Assembly (NCBI GenBank): GCA_036393835.1
Contig: DASWGI010000070.1
Location: 1-15,058, forward strand
Length of the DNA stretch: 15,058 nucleotides
Source of the DNA: VBKO01 sp036393835
Lineage (GTDB): Bacteria > Myxococcota > Myxococcia > Myxococcales > 40CM-4-68-19
Direction of reading: 5' to 3'
Of the stretch, positions 7,199 to 13,486 are shown piece by piece. Position numbers and translations under genes: made by a program. Each line of letters opens with the position of its first letter. The stretch's first letter is position 1. The notes under the pieces are model-generated. The model was not told the DNA's origin. It saw only the letters and a list, made by a program, of their open reading frames with translations, and searched no databases.

Positions 7199-8242
7199 TC
7201 ACCTCTCTCGATTCGCGCGCCGTGCGGAGCAGAGCCCCGCGAGCATCGGCGCGATGTCTTCCAGGGGAAGCAGCGTCTCGGCGGCGCCGCAGGCGCGGGC
7301 GGCGGCGGGCATGCCGAACACCACGCTGCTCGCCTCGTCCTGCGCGAAGGCCGCGCCGCCGGCGTGCCGGATGGCCAGGAGCCCCTGCGCCCCGTCGTCG
7401 CCCATCCCGGTCATCACCACGCCGACCGCGCGGGCCCCCAGCGAGCGCGCCAGCGATTGCAGCAGGCGGTTCGCCGAAGGGCAGTGCAGGCCGCTCGACC
7501 GCGGCGTGCTCACGCGCCCCGCCTCGTCCAGCTCCAGGTCGCATCCGTCGGGCGCCAGGTAGACGCGCCCGGGCTGCGCCGCCTCGCCTTCGCGGGCGAC
7601 CTGCACCCGCATCGCGGCCACCTCGGAGAGCCAGCGCGTGAGGCCGGAGGTGAACCCGGCGGCGATGTGCTGCGCGATGAGCACCGGCGCGGTCAGGTCG
7701 GCCGGGAGCCCGCGCAGGACCACCGCGAGCGCGGGCGGCCCGCCGGTCGAGGCGACCAGGCCGATCGCCCCGACCCCCGCGCCGGCGGCGCGCGAGGACG
7801 GACCGTGCCCGGGCTTGTGCCGCCGCACCACCGGCACCTCGGCCATCAGCCGCACCGCCTCGGCGACGCGGCGGCCGAAGCGGTGCAGCTCGTCCTGCGC
7901 CGGCCCGGGCTTGGAGATGACCTCCAGCGCCCCGGCCGCCATGGCGCGGAAGGAGAGGTCCAGCTGGCGGTCCTCGCTCACCGCGCAGACCATCAGCACC
8001 CGCGCGGGCGACTCGGCCATGATCGCCGCGGTCGCGCCCAGGCCGTCGAGCCGCGGCATGTTGACGTCCATGGTGATCACGTCCGGGCGCAGCTCGCGCG
8101 CCTTCTCCACCGCCTCGACGCCGTCGCGGGCCTCGCCCACGATGCGCAGGTCCTGCTCCTGGGCGAGCAGGGCCGTCAGCGCGTTGCGCATGGTGAGCGA
8201 GTCGTCCGCCACCAGGATGCGGATGGGGTGGCGGCGGGTCAT
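7199..8242 (-). CDS. cheB: Chemotaxis response regulator protein-glutamate methylesterase CheB (WspF-like)
   Basis: Cytoplasmic enzyme that removes methyl groups from receptor glutamates when phosphorylated; 347 aa, normal for the family. The N-terminal receiver (about 6-125) has D13/D14, phospho-acceptor D59 in MDVNMP and K111. The C-terminal methylesterase domain (about 155-340) shows the catalytic set: S165-T166 in ASTGG, H192 in AQHI and D283 in GMGDDG. All key residues are intact. The ATG at 8242 overlaps the cheA stop by four bases (ATGA), and the MCP starts 5 nt after the stop. It is partnered with the CheR-TPR encoded upstream. In Wsp the equivalent, WspF, is the negative regulator whose loss locks the cyclase on, so this gene is the expected brake on the system; that role is inferred by analogy. 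Confidence 0.96.
   Translation of the reverse strand: MTRRHPIRILVADDSLTMRNALTALLAQEQDLRIVGEARDGVEAVEKARELRPDVITMDVNMPRLDGLGATAAIMAESPARVLMVCAVSEDRQLDLSFRAMAAGALEVISKPGPAQDELHRFGRRVAEAVRLMAEVPVVRRHKPGHGPSSRAAGAGVGAIGLVASTGGPPALAVVLRGLPADLTAPVLIAQHIAAGFTSGLTRWLSEVAAMRVQVAREGEAAQPGRVYLAPDGCDLELDEAGRVSTPRSSGLHCPSANRLLQSLARSLGARAVGVVMTGMGDDGAQGLLAIRHAGGAAFAQDEASSVVFGMPAAARACGAAETLLPLEDIAPMLAGLCSARRANRER
7200..7206 (-). promoter_or_regulatory. Ribosome binding site for the MCP
   Basis: Minus strand AGAGGTG, 6 nt before the ATG at 7193; it overlaps the last base pairs of the cheB coding region, including its TGA. It decides the MCP start against the 117-codon upstream extension of the same frame, which lies inside cheB. 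Confidence 0.65.
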
Positions 8243-10392
8243 GCGACCCCCTGCCGGCGGGCGATCACGGCCTGCACCTCGGCGATCAGGCGGCCCGAGG
8301 CGCAGTCCTTCTTGCTGAGGAACCCGTCGGCGCCGGAGGCCGCGCCGCGCTGCCGGTCGGCGTCCGAGTCACGCGCGGAGACGAGGATGATCGGCATCGC
8401 CTCCAGCTCGTGGCGGCGGCGCGCCTCGAGGGTGAGCTCGAAGCCGTCCATCTCGTCCATGCCGATGTCGGAGACCAGTACGTCGTACGAAGAGTGGCGC
8501 AGCTGCTCCAGCGCCTGTCGCCCGCTGGACGCGGTGTGCACCGAGTAGCCAGCCGACTCGAGGGCGGTGCGGTGCAGCGCGCGCGCGGTGAGCGAGTCGT
8601 CGACCACCAGCGCCCGGCGCGTGCCGGTGAGCGACGCGTCGCGCTTCTCGAACCCGGACAGCCAGTCGGGGCGCACGATGAGGACCAGCTCGCCGCGGGC
8701 CAGCGTGGCCGCGCCCTGGTAGGCGGCCAGGTCGCGCACCTCGGGCGGCAGCGGCCGGATGACCAGCTCGCGGTCGCCGATCACCTCGTCGATCGCCAGC
8801 GCGATCCGGCGGCCCTGCGACTGCAGCACCAGGAGCGGTTGCCCGTCGTGCGGCACCTCCGGCTGGCGCAGCGCGAGCAGGGCGCCCAGGTCCTGCACCG
8901 TGATCAGCTGGTCGCGATGCGAGAGCTGCACGCGGGTCCGGGCCATGCGCAGCTCGGTGGAGCGGGCCAGGAGCGAGGTCTCCACCGCCGCCATGGGGAC
9001 GCCCAGCTCGTGCTCGCCGCAGCGGACCACCAGCACCGGCGAGCTGCCCAGCTCCGCGGGGAGCGTCAGGGTGAAGCGGGTGCCCTGCCCGGGCGTCGAG
9101 TGCACCTCGACGTGGCCCTGCAGAGCCTGGATCTGGCTGCGGACCACGTCCATGCCCACGCCGCGCCCGGACACCTCGGTGACGGTGCGGCGGGTGGAGA
9201 AGCCGTTGCGGAAGATGAGCTGGTGCAGCTGGGCCGGCGTCATCGCGTCCAGCTCGGCGCCGGGCACGATCGACAGGTCGCGCGCCGACTGCTTGATCAG
9301 CGCCAGATCGAGGCCGTTGCCGTCGTCCGAGACCTCGATGAACAGCATGTTCCCTTGCTGCTCGACGCGCACCACGACGATGCCCTCGCGGTGCTTGCCA
9401 CGCGCCTCGCGCACGTCGGGCAGCTCCAGGCCGTGGTCGACCGCGTTGCGCACCAGGTGCACCAGCGGTCCGCGCAAGGATTCCAGGACGCGGCGGTCGA
9501 GCGACACCTCGCCGCCGACGATCGAGAGCCGCGCCAGCTTTCCCGATTGCTTGCACAGGTCGCGGACCGAGCGGCGCAGCGGCTCCAGCACGGTGCGTAC
9601 CGGCAGCGTGCAGATCGCCTTCAGCTCGTCCTCCATCGAGGCGACGATGTCGCCCGCTTCGTCGCCATCCGCGGACAGGGCGCGCTGGACGCCCATCAGG
9701 AGCGCGCGCACCTCGGCCGTCTGGGCGAGGATCCCCAGCCGGGCCAGCTGCGAGAGGCCGCGCTCCAGCTCGCGGCGGCGCTCCTCCAGGCGCAAGCGCA
9801 CCTCGCGCAGCCGCTCTACCTCGTGCAGCAGCGAGACCACCTCGCGGGTCCGCACCCGCCAGCTCCCCGCCTCCTCGCCGGGGACGGATTCCTCCTCGGC
9901 GGCTGGCTCGGCGGGCGTGGGTTCCGCCCGGGCGGCGCGCGCCTCGCGCTCGCGCTTGCTGGGCTTCTTGCCGTTGTTCGCCGCCGCCTTGCCCGGCTCG
10001 ACCGCCTGAACCGCGTGCCGCACCGCCTCCAGCAGCTTGTGGCTGGGCCGCAGATCCGGCAGGTCCGACTTGGCGGTGGTAGCGCGGAGGTGCGCCATCC
10101 AGGTATCGAGCGTCTTGAGCAGCGCGTCGGTGAGCGCTCCGGGCAGCGCGGCGCCCTTGCCCCGCAGCGGCAGCACCGCGTCCTCCATCCGGTGCGCCAG
10201 CTCGGACAGCTCGCTCAGGCCCAGGGTGGCGGCGCTCCCCTTGAGGGTGTGCAGCCCGCGGGCCAGGTCGTCGAAGTGCGCCTGCTCGTGCGCCTTCTCC
10301 AGCTCGATGAGGTGGTCGGTGACGCGCTCGACGATCTCCTTGCACTCGTCGACGAACCCCGGCAGGAGCTGCTCCATCATCGGGTCAAGCAT
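8239..10392 (-). CDS. cheA: Hybrid chemosensory histidine kinase CheA-REC (WspE/FrzE architecture)
   Basis: Core kinase of the cluster, 717 aa. Domains: Hpt/P1 (about 1-110) with phospho-histidine H48 in LHTLKGSA; a charged Ala/Glu/Lys-rich linker (130-178); a helical, probably coiled-coil segment (183-236); the HATPase core with N-box HLVRNAVDHG (312-321), G1 DDGNG (356-360) and G2 GRGVGMD (409-415); a CheW-like regulatory domain (about 448-577); and a C-terminal receiver (about 593-715) with D598/D599, phospho-acceptor D642, S672 and K694. I see no typical CheY-binding P2 domain in the linker. ATG 10392 has GGAGAA 5 nt upstream and overlaps the cheW stop by 8 nt; in-frame ATGs at 10380 and 10377 are less likely. 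It should phosphorylate its own receiver, CheB, the other receivers and, by analogy with WspE, the GGDEF protein. FrzE of Myxococcus shares this domain order. Confidence 0.95.
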   Translation of the reverse strand: MLDPMMEQLLPGFVDECKEIVERVTDHLIELEKAHEQAHFDDLARGLHTLKGSAATLGLSELSELAHRMEDAVLPLRGKGAALPGALTDALLKTLDTWMAHLRATTAKSDLPDLRPSHKLLEAVRHAVQAVEPGKAAANNGKKPSKREREARAARAEPTPAEPAAEEESVPGEEAGSWRVRTREVVSLLHEVERLREVRLRLEERRRELERGLSQLARLGILAQTAEVRALLMGVQRALSADGDEAGDIVASMEDELKAICTLPVRTVLEPLRRSVRDLCKQSGKLARLSIVGGEVSLDRRVLESLRGPLVHLVRNAVDHGLELPDVREARGKHREGIVVVRVEQQGNMLFIEVSDDGNGLDLALIKQSARDLSIVPGAELDAMTPAQLHQLIFRNGFSTRRTVTEVSGRGVGMDVVRSQIQALQGHVEVHSTPGQGTRFTLTLPAELGSSPVLVVRCGEHELGVPMAAVETSLLARSTELRMARTRVQLSHRDQLITVQDLGALLALRQPEVPHDGQPLLVLQSQGRRIALAIDEVIGDRELVIRPLPPEVRDLAAYQGAATLARGELVLIVRPDWLSGFEKRDASLTGTRRALVVDDSLTARALHRTALESAGYSVHTASSGRQALEQLRHSSYDVLVSDIGMDEMDGFELTLEARRRHELEAMPIILVSARDSDADRQRGAASGADGFLSKKDCASGRLIAEVQAVIARRQGVA

Positions 10393-10927
10393 CGCGCTTC
10401 TCCGATGCGCGCCGGTCCATCAGCCGGCGCAGGTCGAGCAGGTTCACCTGGTGGAGGCCGGGGAGCGTCACTTCCGCGACCGCTCCCGTCGAGCGCGCGC
10501 GCGCCTCCTCGACCAGGGCGTGCGGGAGCGGCACCGGCTTGGGGATCCGCTCGCAGTCGAGCGCGAGCAGCCGCCCGCCCAGGCCGGGATCGACCACCAG
10601 GAGCACCGCCGGATCCTCGCGCCACCCGCGCCCGCCGAGGAGCGAGGAGAGGCTCATCGCGGTGAGGATCTGCCCCTGGAAGCGGAGGATGCCGATCACG
10701 TGCGGCGGCGAGAGCGGCACCGGGGTGACCATCTTGAGGGGGACGGCGGCGCGCAGCGATTCGAGCGGCAGCGCGTAGCTGTCCTCTCCGACGGGGAACT
10801 CCGCCGCCCAGAGGACCGACTCCTCCTCGGCGGCCCGGGGCTTGTCGCGCAGGCGCGCGGCCCTTCGCTCGAGGAGCTCGCGCTCCTCCTGCGTGATCTC
10901 CTCCGGGAAGCGCGGCTCGAGCTTCAT
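10385..10927 (-). CDS. cheW: CheW-type coupling protein (WspD-like position)
   Basis: Adaptor that bridges receptor tips and the CheA regulatory domain; 180 aa, slightly longer than typical CheW. Residues 1-35 form a charged, probably helical N-terminal extension (EERELLERRAARL), followed by a CheW domain from about 38 to 170. That domain includes FPVGEDSYALPLESL (44-58), which resembles the usual start of a CheW fold, and the VIGILRFQGQILT region (77-89), which corresponds to the conserved receptor/kinase-binding loop 'RGxxxPVxDL'. The ATG at 10927 overlaps the cheR stop by four bases; the stop lies inside the cheA start region. Its position between CheR-TPR and CheA-REC is that of wspD. A charged N-terminal extension of this kind is, as I recall, common in Wsp-type CheW proteins. 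Confidence 0.92.
   Translation of the reverse strand: MKLEPRFPEEITQEERELLERRAARLRDKPRAAEEESVLWAAEFPVGEDSYALPLESLRAAVPLKMVTPVPLSPPHVIGILRFQGQILTAMSLSSLLGGRGWREDPAVLLVVDPGLGGRLLALDCERIPKPVPLPHALVEEARARSTGAVAEVTLPGLHQVNLLDLRRLMDRRASEKRDA
10398..10403 (-). promoter_or_regulatory. Ribosome binding site selecting the first ATG of cheA
   Basis: Minus strand GGAGAA, 5 nt before the ATG at 10392. It favours this start over two ATGs 4 and 5 codons later, at the cost of an 8-bp overlap with cheW. Confidence 0.55.
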
Positions 10928-12114
10928 CCGCCGCCTCCTCCGGCGCCGCGCAGGAACGTGGCGGCGGACTCGCGATAGAAGCGCACGGGGAGCGGCTCGG
11001 GGCCCGGCAGCTCCTCATCGAGCGGCAGCCGCTCGGTGCGGCGCAGGACCTCGCGCATGAGCTGCGCCGCGGCGGCGCGCTCGCCCTGGCGCACGTGCAG
11101 GAGCGCGCGCTCGAGGATGCCGGGGACGTAGTCGGGCACCTGGGCGCAGAGATCGGTGAGCGCGCGCTGCGCGATGGCCTTCTCGCCGCGCTCGATGTGC
11201 ACCAGCGCGCGCAGGTGGAGGGCGACCGGCTCGGGCGGCGGCGTGCGCGGCCGGAGGGGCAGGGGAGGCGGCGGCGCTTCCTTGACCGCCGCGGGCCGGG
11301 GCCGCCGGCGCGGCTGCGGCGCGTCCGGACGCCGGTAGATCTGCAGCTCCGGCGCGCCGGCCAGGGCGAGCCCCCGAGGCGTCTCGGGGAGGTCCATCGG
11401 CCCGAACAGGATCGCCCCGCCCGGCGCGAGAGCGTCGACCAGGTGCTGCACCGCGACGCGCACCGCCTCGGGAGAGAAGTAGACGAGGACGTTGCGGCAG
11501 AAGACGAGGTCGAAGGGCCCTTCGGGCGCGCGCTCCAGCAGGTTGTGCAGCTGGAAGCGCGTGACCTTTTGCACCCGCTCCTCGATCCGCGCCTTCCCCC
11601 CCGGCTGCTCGCGGAACAGCGGGTGCAGCTGCGGCCCCGAGGGACGGCGCGACCAGGCGCCGTACACGCCGCCCCGCGCCGCGGACACGTTGCGCTCGAG
11701 CAGGTCGGTGCCCAGCACCTCGACCGCCGCCTCGCGCGGCATCGCGTCGAGCAGGCACGCGGCGATCGAGTACGCCTCCTCGCCGGTGGCGCACCCCGCG
11801 CTCCAGGCGCGAACGCCCGCGCGCTTTGCGGCGAGCAGCTCCGGGATCCACTCGCTCGCCACCCAGCGGAACTGGTCGGGATGGCGGAAGAAGAACGTCT
11901 CGCCCACCGACACCGCCTGGCAAAGCGCGTGCACAACCTCGGGATCGTGGGCGGCCGAGCGCGCCAGGAGCTCCTCGGGAGCGGCGCCCAGGGAATGCGC
12001 GGCGCGGCGGATGGCGTCGGGCAGGATGGCGTCGCGCGAGAAGCCGGTCCAGCGCGCGGCGCACTCGGCGAGCCGGTCGAGCACGCGATCGTCGAGTTGC
12101 TGCCGCGCGCTCAT
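10924..12114 (-). CDS. cheR: CheR methyltransferase with C-terminal TPR region (WspC/FrzF architecture)
   Basis: SAM-dependent methyltransferase adding methyl groups to receptor glutamates; 396 aa against about 280 for simple CheR, the excess being C-terminal. An N-terminal helical domain (1-70) leads to the SAM fold: AVSVGETFFFRHPDQF (67-82), the SAM loop WSAGCATGEEAYS (104-116) and FDLVFCRNVLVYF (201-213). A Pro/Arg-rich linker (about 262-295) joins two TPR-like helix pairs (about 296-360), then a tail ending in five glycines. The open frame extends to 12465, but ATG 12114 overlaps the previous stop (ATGA) and begins a normal CheR N-terminus. CheR-TPR fusions are typical of WspC and FrzF and not of flagellar CheR. 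The partner MCP lacks a CheR-docking pentapeptide, so the TPR may do the docking; that last point is inference. Confidence 0.94.
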   Translation of the reverse strand: MSARQQLDDRVLDRLAECAARWTGFSRDAILPDAIRRAAHSLGAAPEELLARSAAHDPEVVHALCQAVSVGETFFFRHPDQFRWVASEWIPELLAAKRAGVRAWSAGCATGEEAYSIAACLLDAMPREAAVEVLGTDLLERNVSAARGGVYGAWSRRPSGPQLHPLFREQPGGKARIEERVQKVTRFQLHNLLERAPEGPFDLVFCRNVLVYFSPEAVRVAVQHLVDALAPGGAILFGPMDLPETPRGLALAGAPELQIYRRPDAPQPRRRPRPAAVKEAPPPPLPLRPRTPPPEPVALHLRALVHIERGEKAIAQRALTDLCAQVPDYVPGILERALLHVRQGERAAAAQLMREVLRRTERLPLDEELPGPEPLPVRFYRESAATFLRGAGGGGG

Positions 12115-12968
12115 GCCGCCGCCCCGGCGCGCAGCGCCTTGGACAGCTCGCTCAGCAGCTTGGGCGAGGCGAGGGCGCGCGGATCGACCACCGGGACCGC
12201 GCCGCGCCCGGTGCGGACCACCGCGACCAGGGCCTCCCGGAGCGGCCCGTGCTCCGCGCCCGCCACCGCGCCGCGAGGCAGCACCTGCTCGCGGGGCAGC
12301 TCCTCGGGGTCGCGGACGCCGTCCACGCACAGCGCCAGGCGCTGCGGCCCGCACTCCACCACCACCAGCTTGCGCTCGGAGAGCGGCGCGCGGTGCGCGA
12401 GGCCCAGCCGCCGGGGGAGGTCGAGCACCAGCACCGGCTCGCCGTGCAACTCGAGCATCTCGCACAGGTACGCCGGGCCCAGCGGCAGCGGCCGCGTACT
12501 GGTCTGGTGGAGCACCGAGACCACCGTTTCCAGGGGCAGCCCGATCTCCACCCCGCCGGCGTCGACGAAGAGCGCGGCCAGGCTGCCTGCGCGGTCCGCG
12601 CGGCGCGCGTCCTCCAGCACCTTGCCCACCATCGGCAAGAGGTCCTGCGCGCGGATCGGCTTGGCGACGAACGCGCGCGCGCCTCCCTTGAGGCAGGCCT
12701 CCGCGCGCTGCTTCTCGGAGGAGACGATGATGACGGGGATGCGCGCGAGCTGCGGGTCCTTCTGCATCTGCGCGAGCACCTCGTCGCCGTCCATCTCGGG
12801 CATCGAGAGGTCGAGCAGGACCCCGGCCGGCTTGAGCTGGGCGACCTTGGTGAGCGCCTCGCGCCCGTTCACGGCGGTGGAGACGACGTAGTGCCCCGCT
12901 AGCGCCGCCTTCTCGAAGGCCAGCACCGATTCGCTGTCGTCCACGAGCAAGAGGTGCGGGAGGCTCAC
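12111..12968 (-). CDS. REC-CheW fusion: receiver followed by CheW-like domain (CheV in reverse order; WspB position)
   Basis: 285-aa two-domain adaptor. Residues 3-122 are a receiver with D10/D11, phospho-acceptor D53 in LLDLSMPEMDG, S83 and K103, all intact. Residues about 128-275 read as a CheW-like domain (LAALFVDAGGVEIGLPLETV at 130-149, EPVLVLDLPRRLGL at 177-190). Classical CheV has CheW first and the receiver last, so this is the inverted order. Expected role: phosphorylation-tunable coupling of receptor to CheA, or a phosphate sink placed inside the array. Start is the GTG at 12968, in a GTGA overlap with the CheY-like gene's stop; upstream extension of this frame to 14834 lies in other genes and is rejected. 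The stop overlaps the cheR start (ATGA). It sits where wspB lies relative to wspC-F. Confidence 0.9.
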   Translation of the reverse strand: MSLPHLLLVDDSESVLAFEKAALAGHYVVSTAVNGREALTKVAQLKPAGVLLDLSMPEMDGDEVLAQMQKDPQLARIPVIIVSSEKQRAEACLKGGARAFVAKPIRAQDLLPMVGKVLEDARRADRAGSLAALFVDAGGVEIGLPLETVVSVLHQTSTRPLPLGPAYLCEMLELHGEPVLVLDLPRRLGLAHRAPLSERKLVVVECGPQRLALCVDGVRDPEELPREQVLPRGAVAGAEHGPLREALVAVVRTGRGAVPVVDPRALASPKLLSELSKALRAGAAA

Positions 12969-13339
12969 GCCGCGTCCCCGAGCCAGCGGCGGACCGCCGC
13001 GTGCAACTCCGCCGCTTGCAGGGGCTTGGTGAGGAGCTCGTTGGCGCCGGCTTCGCGTCCCTTTTGCTTGAGGTCCTCGGACTTCTCTCCCGTGAGCAGC
13101 AGCACGGGGACGTCCTTCAGGGCCTTGTCCTTGCGCAGCGCGCGCGTGAGGGCCAGGCCGTCCATCACCGGCATGTTGACGTCCGCGAGCACCAGCGTGG
13201 GCGCGTCCGCGCGGGCGGCGGCGAGCGCCTTGGCTCCGTCCTCCGCCTCGACCACCGTCACGTCGAGCGACCGCAGCAGCAGCCGGGCGAATCCGCGGAT
13301 GGTGGGGCTGTCGTCGACGACGAGCACGGTGCGCGGCAC
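12965..13339 (-). CDS. Stand-alone receiver domain protein (CheY-like), first gene of the operon
   Basis: 124-aa single receiver without output domain. Residues: D9/D10 in VVDDSPT, phospho-acceptor D53 in LADVNMPVMDG, T83 in LLTGEK and K105 in TKPL, so it should be phosphorylatable. I chose the GTG at 13339: it starts right at the first beta-strand of the fold and has GAGG 9 nt upstream; a farther GTG at 13426 would add 29 residues of basic sequence not seen in CheY proteins. The stop overlaps the REC-CheW start (GTGA). It could act as a diffusible output, or as a phosphate sink that competes with the cyclase; the sequence does not decide. Canonical Wsp operons lack such a gene. There is no sign that it is a flagellar-motor CheY: no flagellar genes are in the window. 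Confidence 0.92.
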   Translation of the reverse strand: MPRTVLVVDDSPTIRGFARLLLRSLDVTVVEAEDGAKALAAARADAPTLVLADVNMPVMDGLALTRALRKDKALKDVPVLLLTGEKSEDLKQKGREAGANELLTKPLQAAELHAAVRRWLGDAA

Positions 13340-13348
13340 GTGAATTGA

Positions 13349-13352
13349 CCTC
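13349..13352 (-). promoter_or_regulatory. Ribosome binding site for the CheY-like gene
   Basis: Minus strand GAGG, 9 nt before the GTG at 13339. It favours that start over the GTG at 13426. Confidence 0.45.
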
Positions 13353-13369
13353 GGGGAAAACGGCCCGGT

Positions 13370-13407
13370 CAGAATGCGTTGAAATTTTGCGAGCGACAAC
13401 GATTCTG
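13370..13407. repeat. Imperfect inverted repeat upstream of the chemosensory operon (candidate operator)
   Basis: Left arm CAGAATGCGTTG (13370-13381) and right arm CAACGATTCTG (13397-13407) are reverse complements over 11 positions, with one unpaired G in the left arm and a 15-nt AT-rich centre. It covers the candidate promoter and ends about 30 nt before the CheY-like start. It could be an operator for a dimeric regulator or an RNA hairpin in the leader. A terminator for the upstream oxidoreductase is less likely, since the only T-run after it (CGTTTTC) is 9 nt away and short. Confidence 0.5.
13371..13399 (-). promoter_or_regulatory. Weak candidate promoter of the chemosensory operon
   Basis: On the minus strand a TTGTCG (13399-13394) and a CATTCT (13376-13371) are separated by 17 nt, giving 4/6 and 3/6 matches to a sigma-70 consensus. 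The spacer is the most AT-rich stretch for several hundred bases, and predicted transcription would begin about 25 nt before the GTG at 13339. I saw no sigma-54 GG/GC element. The match is weak and rests mainly on position and AT content. Confidence 0.3.
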
Positions 13408-13486
13408 CCGTCGCACCTCGGCGCACGATCTGCGCGCGGGAAGCAGGAGCGGCGCCGCGGGTGGCAGGTCTCGCGAGATCCGCGCG

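Larger units (their letters stand above)
13340..13486. other. 147-bp intergenic region between the oxidoreductase and the chemosensory operon
   Basis: The largest gene-free gap in the window. The half near the operon carries the inverted repeat, weak promoter and ribosome binding site listed separately. The half near the oxidoreductase stop carries a 10-bp perfect palindrome TCTCGCGAGA at 13469-13478 within very GC-rich sequence, without a T-run. I found no small open reading frame there with a credible start. Confidence 0.6.

Noticed and set aside
5901..7562. A 553-codon plus-strand frame opposite the MCP
   Set aside because: Leu/Arg/Gly/His-rich antisense of a receptor whose HAMP and hairpin tip are unmistakable.
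10385..10392. A frameshift between cheW and cheA
   Set aside because: The 8-bp overlap is clean: cheW ends at its usual length and cheA has its own ribosome binding site and a complete Hpt domain.
8410..10665. A 751-codon open frame on the plus strand opposite cheA and cheW
   Set aside because: It is a mirror of genuine minus-strand genes: Gln/Arg/Leu/His-rich, no recognisable domain, and explained by the strong GC bias of third codon positions.
12114..12465. Upstream extension of cheR by 117 codons
   Set aside because: It lies inside the CheW half of the preceding gene; ATG 12114 sits in an ATGA overlap and begins a normal CheR.
11095..12891. A 598-codon plus-strand frame opposite cheR and REC-CheW
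   Set aside because: Same shadow effect; no motif, and the opposite strand has complete, conserved catalytic motifs.
5649..13339. Assigning the cluster as the Myxococcus Frz system
   Set aside because: CheA-REC and CheR-TPR are shared with Frz, but the visible receptor has two membrane helices whereas FrzCD is soluble, and gene order plus the adjacent GGDEF gene fit Wsp better. A phylogeny would settle it.
13370..13407. The inverted repeat as a Rho-independent terminator of the oxidoreductase
   Set aside because: The stem has a bulge and an AT-rich 15-nt loop, and no T-run directly follows it on the minus strand.
13340..13426. GTG at 13426 as the start of the CheY-like gene
   Set aside because: It adds 29 basic residues, spans the inverted repeat and candidate promoter, and lacks a better ribosome binding site than the GTG at 13339.
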